Shown here piece after piece: positions 11,301-19,273 of a DNA stretch of 64,000 nucleotides (the first letter of the stretch is position 1; every line of letters starts with the position of its first letter). Origin of the DNA: Pedobacter sp. ASV17 (lineage in GTDB: Bacteria; Bacteroidota; Bacteroidia; Sphingobacteriales; Sphingobacteriaceae); contig NZ_JAELTX010000006.1 of the NCBI RefSeq assembly GCF_016429065.1, positions 1-64,000 of the forward strand, read 5' to 3'. A program made the position numbers and the translations under genes. The notes under the pieces were generated by a model, which was not told where the DNA came from, did not search any database, and worked only from the letters and a program-made list of their open reading frames with translations.

Positions 11301-14018
11301 GGCACCAATCATTTGACCTTTACGGAGGCTGCCAAAGTGATTGTTTCTAAAGAAATGGATGCTACCATGTCGTTTTGGATGAAAACCGACCAAACAGGGG
11401 TGGCCACGCTATTCTCTAACGGTTACGGTGACGCTACCGATAATGTAGAAAGCAATGGCTACCGAAACAAATGGGCCATTAGCTTAAATGCAGATGGTAA
11501 GCTTGATCTGAAAGCAGAAAACAAAACCTACTCGTTTGGTAACGTAAAAGTGAACAACAACAGCTGGCACCATATTGCCATGAGTTTAACCAGAAGCGGT
11601 ACCATCAGAATGTATGTGGATGGAAGCCAAATGGAATCGTACCCTAGTGCAGATTTAGGTGGATTTTCTTCGAGCAGTATTTTTGTTGGGGCTAGGGGCA
11701 GACTCGGTTCGGCCGTTATTGACCAATTTTTTAAAGGAACGTTGGATGAGCTTTGCTTATGGGAAACTGCCCGCAATGCCGAGCAGATCAAGGCTGACCA
11801 ATACCATGAGGTAGATTATAAAGCTACTGGATTGATTTTGTACGCCACCTTTAACAAACCAGAGGTAAGCAATGCCAATGGACCAGCCTATTACTATCCT
11901 ATAAATGCTACCGAAAAGCAAAGTAGCTATGCCTCATTAAATGCAAAACCACTTGCTTTTTCTGATCAAACACCAGCCATAAAACCTTTCCGCCCAACGG
12001 AATCGATGGTGGTGAACGCGGTGATCAATAACGATGAAATTGTATTGAACCCACAAATTTCAGATTGGTCTACCGTAGAAGGAAAAGTAGCCTACATTAC
12101 GGTTTCCAACCTGAATGACATGGCCGATAACAGACAGTTGTCGCCAGTTACTTGGACCGCATTTATCAGCAGAAACCCAACCAAATGGTTTGTAGAAGGC
12201 CATACGGATGTAGTGAGTTTAATGAAGAGGGCCAATGAAAATTTAACCTTCGACATTACCATTATTAACCGTGGCGGCACCACACAATCATACAATATTG
12301 AGTTGCCTAGCTGGTTAACACTATCGGCAAATTCAGGCTCCATTGCGCCAAATACTAAGATGACGTTGAAGGCAACGGTTGATAGTGATTTGGCTATTGG
12401 TAACTACAATACCGTTCTGTCTTTATCTACAGGTTACGGCTATAACGAGAAAATCCAATTAGATTTAAGAGTATTAGAAAAAGAGCCAGTATTAACCTTA
12501 GATCCTAGCAAGTTTAGCCAGTCGATGAACATCATTGGAAAAGTAAAAATAAACAATGTTTTTACCGATGATCTTTACGACAAAGTGGTAGCTATGGTAA
12601 ACGGAGAAGTACGTGGAATGGGCAATGTGATTTACGATGCCACCTTTAAAGAATACTTTGTGTACTTAACGGTATATAGCAATGTGGTTAACGGAGAAGA
12701 AATGTCTTTCTATATTTGGGATGCTTCTGACGGAAAACTAAAAGAAGCGTTGCTGAACGGTAATTTCACGATGGCTTATGTACCCGATCAAATTATAGGG
12801 AACTATACCACGCCAGCGGTGTTCACCAATACCGATGTAACAGGACAGCAAGTTAGCTTTAACCAAGGTTGGACATGGACCTCATTTAACGTGACCGATA
12901 CAAGGTTTAGCAACTTAAATGCACTGACCAGAACATTGTCGTTAAGCACTTCAGATTTGATCAAGTCTAATGCACCAGCCTTATTTGATGCCTATCAGAA
13001 AGATGCAGCTAATCCAGCTAACAGTGGTTGGTCTGGAACAATTTCGAGTAACGGAGGAATTTCTGCCAATAGAATGTACAAGGTGAATTTAGCAACTGCT
13101 CAGAAACTGAACATTAAAGGCGTTCCAGTAAACTTAAATACTTGGACTATTAATTTAACAACGGGTTGGAACTGGCTACCGTTTGTGGTTTCCAAAAATA
13201 TTCCAATTACGGATGCCTTGGCTAACCTCAAAGCAAGCGATGGAGATGTGATCAAGTCGCAATCGTTGTTTGCCATTTACAGTACCATTGGTGGATGGAA
13301 AGGTTCTTTAACCTATTTAAGAGCTGGTGAAGGTTACATGTTACAAACGGGTATTGCCCAAACATTTTCTTACCCAGAATATTTGAATCAATTAAACACC
13401 AAGACCACTTTATCTACAGGCGTAAAACAAAACAGTGTGGCAGCGGCTGCAATAACGGATGAATTTGTACCGCTAGCTAGAGAATATGCCAAGTTTGCCA
13501 ACACCATGAGTGCGGTGGTAAAATTGCCAGAAGGCTATCAAGAACTTTCGTTTTATAACACCGCTGGAGAGTTGAGAGGACAGGCCAAGACCCAAATTGT
13601 AGAAGGTGTAGAGCTGGCTTTTATCACGCTTTTTGGAGATAAAAAAGAGCTGCTTACCGCATACGTAGGCGCTGGAAATAGTCTTCAAGCTACTTCTAAA
13701 ACATTTGATTTCTCATCTGATGTTGTTTTGGGAAATATTGCCAATCCAGTAATTCTTGAATTGGCTACAGAGAAAGTGAGTGTTTTCCCGAATCCTTTCT
13801 ATCGTTATTTAGAGGTAGCCATTAACAGCAAAGAAAGAGGAGATGCTAGAATTTCAGTTTATAACATATCGGGTCAAAAAGTATTCGAAAGTGCTTATAA
13901 AATAGAGCTGGGAGTTAATGCATTGAAACTGGACTTGAACAATATGCCAACAGGCGCCTACATTTTAAATATCAAAATAGGCAACAAGGTGACTTACCAA
14001 AAAATAATAAAGCACTAA
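5382..14018 (+). CDS. Giant multidomain LamG-rich surface protein with T9SS type A sorting domain
   Basis: 2878 residues with a signal peptide (cleavage near LLAQ-E). Visible modules: a carboxypeptidase-regulatory-like fold at ~208-235; a LamG/concanavalin-like jelly roll at ~240-460 (F-Y-I-N-G-R, D-E-F-R-I-W-E-T); another regulatory-like fold at ~646-700; an unusual Ser/Thr-rich long-strand region at ~1066-1165, mirrored at ~1327-1407 with a Gly/Ser/Glu linker; Ig-like segments from ~1590 to 1770; LamG domains at ~1777-1960 and ~1967-2150; a module at ~2378-2480 shared with the next gene; two G-W-x-W repeats near 2497 and 2595; and a C-terminal Por-secretion tail from ~2799 (F-P-N-P-F, then P-T-G-A-Y-I-L-N-I). 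The tail marks it for T9SS export. A glycan or surface-binding role is plausible; no enzyme motif was recognised. Confidence 0.85.
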   Translation: MKNYILVLCLIVLSCSTLLAQEQKGVATVIGAASSQKDNLGRTITTPVNGVNKTITIQSVGIQVGMPYMGVKDAPYTNNPTQYYRNDLGFPWGIRYRYNTFSEDAFTVSKGYFSDRIELNWDIKQNRDKIVSISVYRSEDIDSQNPNWGKALKTLPADAGTFSDNNVEGGKLYRYKVAAKGVEVDGLEILYSTYIIGVGYRNPTGVVTGNVSFTGGNPVKDVLVTANPTGSQLRFGSSLNVPGAGYVSVPRLHKGLKDSITLQTWMKPQNALSTWKAGVSLYKLQSDANENLTFGAWTDVQNWRGGSAAPERFLQLSVGSAYIALFAYYPSGEIDNAGEDILVPIDNISTSFVHCSAVIRDNKTVEFYINGRLMDAAYRTKMTNILAKKGLPAIRLDIASNIVKLNTTAGGQPQSWTHFLMGGGEPTYLDEFRIWETALTPSQIKRDYRRYLNGNEAFLHTYISANESIGDYAYDLAHTGFNYHGNNAKLSNSALAAVNTPKFDNAVNNIPTNTQLGVLGVTDEFGNYVISAIPYKGNGDSFTIVPSLGKHEFNPKQQLAFLGVGSTVVNKIDFTDKSSFVFKGHAVYDSRGVFPITADAPITGDIKDDEAYNAYVKSNLKYQKGEYWAEKDATGKITKLNRYAQIPVPGAFVSVDGVQAIDANNAPVQTDIDGRFTLQVPIGQHAITLTKDGHTFAYDGRYPAKITSVVNGVTTVTNTYQDFYEDRDEPITFIDNTKVIVVGRVVGGTAQADKTIGFGYDGKKTYNYKDAAGVSKTTVYTSENNIGKAQLTLGYLPTGATSVTPEYKTSFITNVQTGEYRVSLLPLSYMLSQNDLHFTSGKNPDNKPMLDADRVINFTTIKPVQYPKFIQGKDTITGQPYQEVLKFTHIATPVQKILSQNSDQSIVMNGITYTITSAQTTPVYSQFGDYKIEVQGQEIYNNYDNSPTVPVVTTVPVEGGTLVVTNNLALENSEKIEVSSKDPSILIYTFKGGMPNTDEATGFKRTIDLKYRSNGTDYPITGYKTDGILMGGVADGSQTFVTAGPQIPDFILRDPPGSGSSARIEKGSTFSFSKESSSSKSNGTDVNTTVSLGFKLTVGGGMLGPVMETETTNDLSTGITMSQSSSNGKSLTNTYSFNQTIATSDDPSFVGGDADLYIGTSANQYYGTYNNLAASTVTNSVPIKVSYVSGTKTLTTNLYPKVNKAMYFNEAPEKTLFIYSQHQILNEIIPSYQEFVQQIEDGTLIENQNGVLSKNAYLSSINLWRKIILNNELTKYQALKDKDKLKQSLNAIIESLKDPKTGALSASGKKMKDLLNATFFENISFDAGVGEITKGFQTGRLSGTSQSYELQLDQSVVASVGATFNETGFGVETSTTSGSGSGNSSGEDEEETTNVSYTLKDNDANNMFSVDVINAFDGNGPIFITKGGQTSCPYEGPQLSYFYNPNHANVTNPSANIVPLEDAQRLELSVATIALEKPEITVGAADVAGIFDGRNAEFVLHLRNTSTANKDVSFLLTVDQSTNPDNAAINIEPNGTIINIPAGKTVQYTMTLKKVKQDQFDYKNIKVILQSLCDGDAMDTVLVSASFVPACSPVTVMAPANNWLMNRNTAFSGVNTRPLNIKLGDFNTSFASFQKISLEYRLKGTPDWINLRTYYKNQQDYDAAHTGGDTNIEMIVGTELNYSWDIAALGLANGQYELRARTNCNNQTAFESQVVQGQVDLTAPVLFGTPTPTNGTLGIGDDLKLRFNEPVKLNGTVTKFEFLVQKNQSPVKHEVSLAFNGTNNTATISKPAITTGDFSIEFWLKNTSPAGTSTLLSQTNGIKVELVNSDLKYTIGGQSITATITKDGTFNHYALAYDATAGKLTIIENDIEKKTTTLATKLSFTNENSIVLGGNTFKGNVHDLRFWKRNITREASVANMNLVLNGNEVNLLGYWPMNEGNGTVANDLARYKHLTIANTNWDINPKGTAYAFDGTNHLTFTEAAKVIVSKEMDATMSFWMKTDQTGVATLFSNGYGDATDNVESNGYRNKWAISLNADGKLDLKAENKTYSFGNVKVNNNSWHHIAMSLTRSGTIRMYVDGSQMESYPSADLGGFSSSSIFVGARGRLGSAVIDQFFKGTLDELCLWETARNAEQIKADQYHEVDYKATGLILYATFNKPEVSNANGPAYYYPINATEKQSSYASLNAKPLAFSDQTPAIKPFRPTESMVVNAVINNDEIVLNPQISDWSTVEGKVAYITVSNLNDMADNRQLSPVTWTAFISRNPTKWFVEGHTDVVSLMKRANENLTFDITIINRGGTTQSYNIELPSWLTLSANSGSIAPNTKMTLKATVDSDLAIGNYNTVLSLSTGYGYNEKIQLDLRVLEKEPVLTLDPSKFSQSMNIIGKVKINNVFTDDLYDKVVAMVNGEVRGMGNVIYDATFKEYFVYLTVYSNVVNGEEMSFYIWDASDGKLKEALLNGNFTMAYVPDQIIGNYTTPAVFTNTDVTGQQVSFNQGWTWTSFNVTDTRFSNLNALTRTLSLSTSDLIKSNAPALFDAYQKDAANPANSGWSGTISSNGGISANRMYKVNLATAQKLNIKGVPVNLNTWTINLTTGWNWLPFVVSKNIPITDALANLKASDGDVIKSQSLFAIYSTIGGWKGSLTYLRAGEGYMLQTGIAQTFSYPEYLNQLNTKTTLSTGVKQNSVAAAAITDEFVPLAREYAKFANTMSAVVKLPEGYQELSFYNTAGELRGQAKTQIVEGVELAFITLFGDKKELLTAYVGAGNSLQATSKTFDFSSDVVLGNIANPVILELATEKVSVFPNPFYRYLEVAINSKERGDARISVYNISGQKVFESAYKIELGVNALKLDLNNMPTGAYILNIKIGNKVTYQKIIKH

Positions 14019-14027
14019 AACTAACCT

Positions 14028-14060
14028 CCGTAGCATGGTTTTAAAAATGCCATGCTACGG
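14028..14060 (+). other. Intercistronic hairpin
   Basis: Perfect 11-bp inverted repeat (CCGTAGCATGG, 14028-14038, against 14050-14060) with an 11-base loop and no T tract. It lies between the giant gene and the next ORF and covers an upstream ATG (14035). This argues for the later start at 14077. It may process or stabilise mRNA rather than terminate. Confidence 0.6.
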
Positions 14061-14076
14061 AATATTAAAACGTTTT

Positions 14077-14991
14077 ATGAAGAATATGATACTTTTTTTT
14101 ACCCTGTTTGTTGCTGGTCAAATTGCCCTTGCACAGGCTCCCAACTGGGCCGTTAGGGAAAACGATTACCAATACAGCATGACCATTGTGGCTAAACTTA
14201 ACGTTGATGGAAAACGATTGGTAAAGCCAAATGATAGGGTAGCAGCTTTTGTGGGAAATGTTTGCAGAGGTGTGAGCGGGGTAACCTATGTGGCTACCGA
14301 AAATAATTATTATGCCTACCTCACTGTATTTGCCAACCAACAAGGCGAATCCATCTCTTTCAGGTTATATGATAGCACCACTGATAAAGTGACCGCGGTA
14401 AACAAACAGCTTGTATTTGTAGTGAATGAACACAAAGGAAATCTGTTCCAATCTTATAGTATTGCCGAGCCAGCATTGAACCACATGGCAGAGATGCTGT
14501 CCTTCAATTTCTTTGACGTTAAAACCCTGACCTCTATCATCAGCAATGGAACGGCAAAAATTAACATCTCCGAAAGCTATTCGCTAAAAACCCTAAAACC
14601 TGTTTTTACATTAAGTGCAGGCGCTAGTCTTTTTAAAAATAAGGTACTGCAAAAATCGGGAGAGGTAACGGATGATTTTTCTTCGGAAGTCACTTATGAA
14701 GTACTGTCGGAAGATGAATCTTTACTGAAAACCTACAAGGTGAATGTGGCCCAATCCACAGATCCAACCCTGTTCTATAAAAAAGATGCCGTGTGCTATG
14801 CCAAAGGTGCCATTAAAGTAACGTCAAAACGTGAAGGAGCCTTGGTACAGGTAACCAGCAATGGCAAAACCATTTCTTCCAAGCAAATTGTAAACGGCCA
14901 GGCACTGTTTTTAGACTTGGCCGAAGGCTCTTATATCGCTACGCTGGGGAACGAATGGAAAATTATCAATATCGCTTTAAAAACAAAATAA
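14077..14991 (+). CDS. Secreted protein sharing a module with the giant upstream protein
   Basis: 304 residues from the ATG at 14077. This start gives a proper signal peptide (MKNMILFF..., cleavage near ALAQ-A), whereas the in-frame ATG at 14035 lies inside a hairpin. Residues ~31-133 align by eye with residues ~2378-2480 of the giant protein: both have Y/F-x-x-S-M-x-I, then D-x-V-A-A/M-V/F-x-G, x-R-G, Y-x-A/V-Y-L-T-V, and S-F-x-x-Y/W-D. Residues ~140-225 form a second domain reminiscent of bacterial Ig-like or cadherin-type folds. No sorting tail is present. The stop overlaps the start of the small lipoprotein gene, indicating one operon. Function unknown; an accessory of the giant protein is the best inference. 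Confidence 0.7.
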   Translation: MKNMILFFTLFVAGQIALAQAPNWAVRENDYQYSMTIVAKLNVDGKRLVKPNDRVAAFVGNVCRGVSGVTYVATENNYYAYLTVFANQQGESISFRLYDSTTDKVTAVNKQLVFVVNEHKGNLFQSYSIAEPALNHMAEMLSFNFFDVKTLTSIISNGTAKINISESYSLKTLKPVFTLSAGASLFKNKVLQKSGEVTDDFSSEVTYEVLSEDESLLKTYKVNVAQSTDPTLFYKKDAVCYAKGAIKVTSKREGALVQVTSNGKTISSKQIVNGQALFLDLAEGSYIATLGNEWKIINIALKTK

Positions 14992-15134
14992 TGATGAAGA
15001 TTTTGAATATCAATAAAGATTTAAGAATTGTATTGGGCATGTGCCTGCTGATCCTTTTTTTCTTTCTGGGATGTAAGAAAAAGGAAAACTCTTGCAAGGA
15101 TGTTGTTCAGGGAGATTTTGAATTGGTAGAATAA
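14991..15134 (+). CDS. 47-residue putative lipoprotein
   Basis: A small ORF whose ATG overlaps the preceding stop (TAATG); a second in-frame ATG follows at once. The product has a hydrophobic stretch ending in a lipobox (F-F-F-L-G-C, Cys at about residue 28) followed by KKKENSCKD and an acidic tail ending FELVE. Such short lipoproteins with a K-K-K-E sequence after Cys are frequent in Bacteroidota. The overlap suggests translational coupling with the upstream secreted protein. No domain is recognised. Confidence 0.6.
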   Translation: MMKILNINKDLRIVLGMCLLILFFFLGCKKKENSCKDVVQGDFELVE

Positions 15135-15151
15135 TGCTCTCCACAATCTAG

Positions 15152-15199
15152 CGCTCTCAACGCTCTCAACGCTCTCAAATATTCTCAAACGCTCTCCAC
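15152..15199. repeat. CGCTCTCAA microrepeat
   Basis: Three exact tandem 9-mers CGCTCTCAA at 15152-15178, followed by degenerate copies up to about 15199. Non-coding. Confidence 0.7.
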
Positions 15200-15327
15200 C
15201 CGCCATCTTTAAAGGGGCAGACTAACGTTAAATGTTGTTCCTGCCCCTCTCTTTGATCAAACCAAATTTGGTTGAATTTGCCTTTATGGCGCTAGAATTT
15301 TAACTTTAAAAAATTAATCTTCTAGTC

Positions 15328-15681
15328 ATGAAAAAGATCCTTTTGATACTCCTGTTAATTTCAGTGGCCTTTTATGTATCGGCACAAAAAGGTTATCAGA
15401 AAAAATACCCTTACAACGAATATAACAAAGACTGGGCATTGGTAAAGACTGTGAGTGGCACTTACGGTTTTGTAGACAGGACTGGAAACGCAGTGGTTCC
15501 TCCCATCTATTCAAAAATTGAAAAGTTCGGAAAGTATGATCAGGACCTTGCTTTGGTAAAGTCAATCAGCGACGCCTATGGCTTCATCAACAGACAAGGG
15601 AAAGTAGTTATTCCAGCCATTTATGATTTGAAGGAAATCGAGGTTAATTTCGAATCGATTAAAAGAAAGCATGTTAAATAA
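15328..15681 (+). CDS. Secreted WG-repeat protein
   Basis: 117 residues with a signal peptide (cleavage near VSAQ-K). Two WG-type beta repeats are visible: W-A-L-V-K-x-x-S-x-x-Y-G-F-V-D-R-x-G-x-x-V-V-P-P-x-Y, then the same pattern with L-A-L-V-K, Y-G-F-I-N-R and G-K-V-V-I-P-A-I-Y. WG repeats are short beta modules found in many Bacteroidota surface or periplasmic proteins and have no fixed function. The protein is short for the family, which often carries five or more copies. It has its own 190-bp upstream region and appears monocistronic. Confidence 0.75.
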   Translation: MKKILLILLLISVAFYVSAQKGYQKKYPYNEYNKDWALVKTVSGTYGFVDRTGNAVVPPIYSKIEKFGKYDQDLALVKSISDAYGFINRQGKVVIPAIYDLKEIEVNFESIKRKHVK

Positions 15682-15781
15682 CGTGAGTTCGCGATTAACG
15701 TTTTGCGATTTTCTATGATCCCTAGCCGTAGTAAAATCTCTTCGTTCTACTAAAAATGGCCCCATTTGGCATACACTCCTA

Positions 15782-15850
15782 TATGTCTATGTGGTTGTGT
15801 TTTTTTGCCAAAAACGCAAAAGCTTCCAAAATGAACCACATAGGCACATA
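15782..15850. repeat. Imperfect inverted repeat (AACCACATAG type)
   Basis: Arms 15782-15796 (TATGTCTATGTGGTT) and 15834-15850 (AACCACATAGGCACATA) pair apart from a 2-base offset, around a T-rich loop. It sits in the 274-bp gap between the WG gene and the AlkD-like gene and looks like a dispersed intergenic palindrome. Nothing else is seen in the gap. Confidence 0.5.
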
Positions 15851-15955
15851 GTAGACTCAATGGTGGCGCTTAAAAACATGATGATAATGTGTGGAAAGTA
15901 TTCTCTTATCCAGAACTCACTTGAAATAGGTTGCAACCGATACCCAATTGGCTCT

Positions 15956-16597
15956 TTATAGCTTCCGTTTGTTGGCCTCAATCGCAATAAATTCTGGCAA
16001 ATAATTGGGTGTACAACCTTTGGATACCATTTCGCCTTTGTATAATCCTGTTTTTTCGCCAATGGCAATACAGCGATCACGATAGTTGCGGTCAAAAACA
16101 CCAATCCAACCCGCTGTAAAATTCATCGCCCATTGAACTTCGGGCTGTTCCCTTGCAATCCTAGCTTCTATTGCGGTGAGTAAGTACTCTGTATTGTCAG
16201 GCGGAACTTGGCCTACCCATCTCAATCTTCCTTGGTAATACCAAAAAATTCGTCTTTGTAGTGCAGATGGACTGTTTTCCCACGATTGGATAAGCGCAAC
16301 AGACTTTTTATCCTTAGTGAGTTGGTTGGCCATTAGCCAGTCGGTTAACTGGTTTCGTTCGTCAAAAGGATGGGTTTGAATATCCTCATCAAGCTTGGTC
16401 ATCAAGTCTGGTGTAATCAATTTACCATCCATAATTAAAATAGCCAGCTGCCTTGGCATAAACTGTCCAGTTGTCCATAGCTCCATAGCCAAGGAATGAT
16501 CCTTCTTAATCTCCTTGGCAATACTCCGTAGGTCTCCAAGTTTAGTTTGGCTATTGATTTGTTGTAGGATGCTTTCGGTTTTGGCTGATGATTTCAT
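15956..16597 (-). CDS. DNA alkylation repair protein, AlkD-like
   Basis: 213 residues from the ATG at 16597. A longer frame reaches into the upstream kinase gene, but MKSSAKTESI is the natural start. The sequence fits the HEAT-like-repeat DNA_alkylation (AlkD) family: an early L-R-x-I-A-K-E-I-K segment, L-A-x-x-L-W-T-T-G, Q-L-A-I-L-I-M-D, and a C-terminal W-x-x-N-F-T-A-G-W-I-G followed by G-x-Y-K-G. AlkD-type glycosylases remove bulky alkylated purines without base flipping. The sequence alone does not show whether this member is catalytic. It starts 10 bases after the histidine-kinase stop, so the two are probably co-transcribed, an unexpected pairing. Confidence 0.8.
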   Translation of the reverse strand: MKSSAKTESILQQINSQTKLGDLRSIAKEIKKDHSLAMELWTTGQFMPRQLAILIMDGKLITPDLMTKLDEDIQTHPFDERNQLTDWLMANQLTKDKKSVALIQSWENSPSALQRRIFWYYQGRLRWVGQVPPDNTEYLLTAIEARIAREQPEVQWAMNFTAGWIGVFDRNYRDRCIAIGEKTGLYKGEMVSKGCTPNYLPEFIAIEANKRKL

Positions 16598-16607
16598 ATA
16601 AGTTCTC

Positions 16608-17894
16608 TTAAACTGCCAATGGCAGGCTAATGTAAAACGTGGTTCCTGTTCCCTCGCTGCTATCAAACCAAATTCGACCACCGTTGGCTTTTATAAAATC
16701 CCACGATAACATGAGACCTAAGCCCGTGCCTTTTTCGCCTGTAGTACCAAAAGTGCTATTCAAACGACCTTCCGCAAACAGGTATCGTTGCTGTTCTGCA
16801 GGGATTCCCTTTCCGTGATCGTGTACGGCAATGAGCGCCAAACGGTCTTGTTTTTCTGTCGTGATTTCAATTTGTCCACCAGGGTAGGAGAATTTGATGG
16901 CATTGCTCAGCAAATTACGGATCACAAAATCAAATTGGTCCCTGTCGGCCAATACAGGCAAATCATTGCTTTGAGGCGGAATGATCCTGATATCTTTTGC
17001 TGCGGCCTGTGCCATCAACAAGTCTAATGATTTTTGAATGGTCGTTAAGGTATCCACCGAGGTAATTTGTGGTTGAGCTCCTTTCAGTTGTGCCGCGGCC
17101 CAGTTCAACAAGGTGTTCAAGGTTTCGTTAAAGGAACGGCTCTGTTGTCTTAACAAACTGATGATTTGTTTTTCTTCCTGTTGATTCAAAATCCCAGCAT
17201 CTACCATTTCCAGTGCTTGCATAATGCTACCAGCAGGCCCACGTAAATCGTGTCCAATGATAGAAAATAAAGTGTCTTTGATTTGGTTAGATTGGGATAG
17301 TGCCCTGTTCAAACGTTTAATGCGACGATAATAGTAGGCAAAGATGAGTAGGAGTATGATCAGGGAAATGGCCACGGTAATAAAAATGGCCCGTTCACGC
17401 TGGTGGGTTTCCTCATCATGTAGCTGTGCCATTTCTTCTGCCCTGTGTTTCTTAAACACTTCCTGTATCAGTTTTTGGTGCGCTTCAAGCGTAGCTAGCG
17501 ATTCTTTATAGTTCTGCTGTTGTTTGTATACACTGCTCATGGCCAACAGGATATTGGCCCGCAGTTCGTGTTTGTCCAGTCGTTCGGCAATTTTTAGGGC
17601 TTTATTAAGGTAGGCATGACTTTGGCCAGTATCCTGTCCCTTTAATAATATTCCAATATGCATTAAAGAGTGGGCTTCGTGTTCTTGAAGACCATGCTTT
17701 CTGGTATGCAAAAGTGCTTTCTTATGGTAATCTAAGGCCTTTGCCGTATCACCGTTCATCGCATATTTCTTGGCAGAATCGGTGATGCTTTTATGCGTAG
17801 CTACATGTACGGTATCTTGGGTGGGTTGAGGTTGGCCTTGGCATCCAGATGCCAGCAAAAATATCGCAGCATACGTTAACAGAGAGACTTTCAT
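16608..17894 (-). CDS. TPR-containing sensor histidine kinase
   Basis: 428 residues. An N-terminal signal ends in a lipobox-like L-L-A-S-G-C (Cys18). Residues ~35-150 are TPR-like helices (A-L-D-Y-H-K-K-A-L; A-Y-L-N-K-A-L-K-I-A). A membrane segment lies at ~169-189, then HisKA with H215 in I-I-G-H-D-L-R-G-P, and HATPase with N box (R-N-L-L-S-N-A-I-K-F), G1 (D-H-G-K-G-I-P) and G2 (G-T-G-L-G-L). This is the common Bacteroidota tetratricopeptide kinase: periplasmic TPR sensor, cytoplasmic kinase. No response regulator is adjacent, so the partner is elsewhere. It likely forms an operon with the AlkD-like gene. The combination of a lipobox with a second membrane anchor is unusual. Confidence 0.88.
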   Translation of the reverse strand: MKVSLLTYAAIFLLASGCQGQPQPTQDTVHVATHKSITDSAKKYAMNGDTAKALDYHKKALLHTRKHGLQEHEAHSLMHIGILLKGQDTGQSHAYLNKALKIAERLDKHELRANILLAMSSVYKQQQNYKESLATLEAHQKLIQEVFKKHRAEEMAQLHDEETHQRERAIFITVAISLIILLLIFAYYYRRIKRLNRALSQSNQIKDTLFSIIGHDLRGPAGSIMQALEMVDAGILNQQEEKQIISLLRQQSRSFNETLNTLLNWAAAQLKGAQPQITSVDTLTTIQKSLDLLMAQAAAKDIRIIPPQSNDLPVLADRDQFDFVIRNLLSNAIKFSYPGGQIEITTEKQDRLALIAVHDHGKGIPAEQQRYLFAEGRLNSTFGTTGEKGTGLGLMLSWDFIKANGGRIWFDSSEGTGTTFYISLPLAV

Positions 17895-18121
17895 GTCCTA
17901 TTTATATTTCGTTTGTTTCGGGGGAATTTGTATTTCTGGAAGACTGTGTTAAGTTAGGCAAAAAGATAGAAATACTGATGATAAAAGGATGAAAAGCTTT
18001 GGAGGGAAACGCCATTGATAATCACAAAATTTAATTAAATTCGGTCCTGAGTTGAGAAATCGATGCTAATCAGACTATTCAACTTTTCACCAAATCAACT
18101 ATAGACCAAAAAGTATAAGGA

Positions 18122-19258
18122 ATGGATAAAATTAATGTGCTGGTTATTGTAACCACAATCTCTTTGTTCATTTCCCTCTTTCTTGCATTCTTCTTAGTCA
18201 CCGTAAAAACAAAGTACAAAACAAGTAATTATCTGTTTGCTGCTTTTCTATTGATCAACGCAATAGATCTTAGTCATCCTTTATTTAATTTGGTAGCTGA
18301 TGGTCCTTCAAATTTGGGAATGCTCAGAACTACCTTATCGTTCTTACAAATTCCTCTTTTTTACCTATATGTTTTATCGGTTTGCTATGCTGATTTTAGG
18401 TTTAAACCCAAATACCTATTACATCTACTTCCATTTTTAGTTGCAAATGCAGCTTTGTTACCTCGTTTTTATATGGTAGATGCGGCGGCTAAAATTGATT
18501 TTATTGTCAATCGTCAAAGTAGGATTGAATTGCAATTCACCCACTTCCTTATTTTTATTCAGGTGGTGGTGTATTTTGTGGCGGTCTTCATGTTATTAAG
18601 AAAGGCAAAAAAGCTATATCTGGAAAACTATGCGGGCACCAGTATTAACGCTTATCATTGGTTGTTTCAGTTTACGAGCGTGCTCGCCATTTTATATTTT
18701 ATAGCCATTTTAAAAAATGCCTTTAAATTTTCTGACTACCCCTATATCTCTGAATGGATAAAAATTTTAATCTTGGTGCTCCAACCGTTTATCATCTGTT
18801 GGTACTTGTTTAAAGCGTTAAATAACCCCGATCTTTTCAGAAGTATTGACTCGAAATTAAAACTGGTTGCTGAGATTGTTTCAGAAAAAAACAGTGAACA
18901 TTCAATGGTAGATAAAAAAGAATACCATGAAGATTTGCTGAAATTGCAACAATATATGGTAGAGGAAAAGCCATTTCTTAATCCTGCCTTAACCATTCAA
19001 GAGGTGTCTAAATATATTAAAGTTCCTGTTCGGGATCTGTCTCTTTTAATCAACCATCAATTAGGGCAACATTTTTATGATTTCGTGAATGCCTATCGAA
19101 TAGAAAGCGCAATGGATATTTTAAAAGATCCTACAAAAAGTAGGGTAACCATTTTAGAAATTCTATACGAAGTTGGTTTTAATTCAAAATCTTCATTTAA
19201 TACCGCTTTTAAAAAGCACACGGAATTTACCCCAACTGCCTATCGCAAAAATCTGTAA
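18122..19258 (+). CDS. Membrane-bound AraC-family transcriptional regulator
   Basis: 378 residues. About six or seven hydrophobic helices occupy residues ~5-235; the C-terminal ~100 residues form an AraC-type double helix-turn-helix (R-D-L-S-L-L-I-N-x-x-L-G, then I-L-E-I-L-Y-E-V-G-F-N-S-K-S-S-F-N-T-A-F-K-K). The second helix-turn-helix is canonical. The layout matches the regulator at 3163-4341. It lies just upstream of, and in line with, a serine hydrolase whose promoter carries 22-bp-spaced direct repeats, and the same block recurs before a second serine hydrolase. It is therefore the best candidate to bind those sites (inference). Confidence 0.82.
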   Translation: MDKINVLVIVTTISLFISLFLAFFLVTVKTKYKTSNYLFAAFLLINAIDLSHPLFNLVADGPSNLGMLRTTLSFLQIPLFYLYVLSVCYADFRFKPKYLLHLLPFLVANAALLPRFYMVDAAAKIDFIVNRQSRIELQFTHFLIFIQVVVYFVAVFMLLRKAKKLYLENYAGTSINAYHWLFQFTSVLAILYFIAILKNAFKFSDYPYISEWIKILILVLQPFIICWYLFKALNNPDLFRSIDSKLKLVAEIVSEKNSEHSMVDKKEYHEDLLKLQQYMVEEKPFLNPALTIQEVSKYIKVPVRDLSLLINHQLGQHFYDFVNAYRIESAMDILKDPTKSRVTILEILYEVGFNSKSSFNTAFKKHTEFTPTAYRKNL

Positions 19259-19273
19259 AACAGTAATTTGTAA

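Noticed and set aside
14035-14076. Earlier start for the module-sharing protein
   Set aside because: The ATG at 14035 lies inside a hairpin and adds residues before a normal signal peptide; 14077 fits better.
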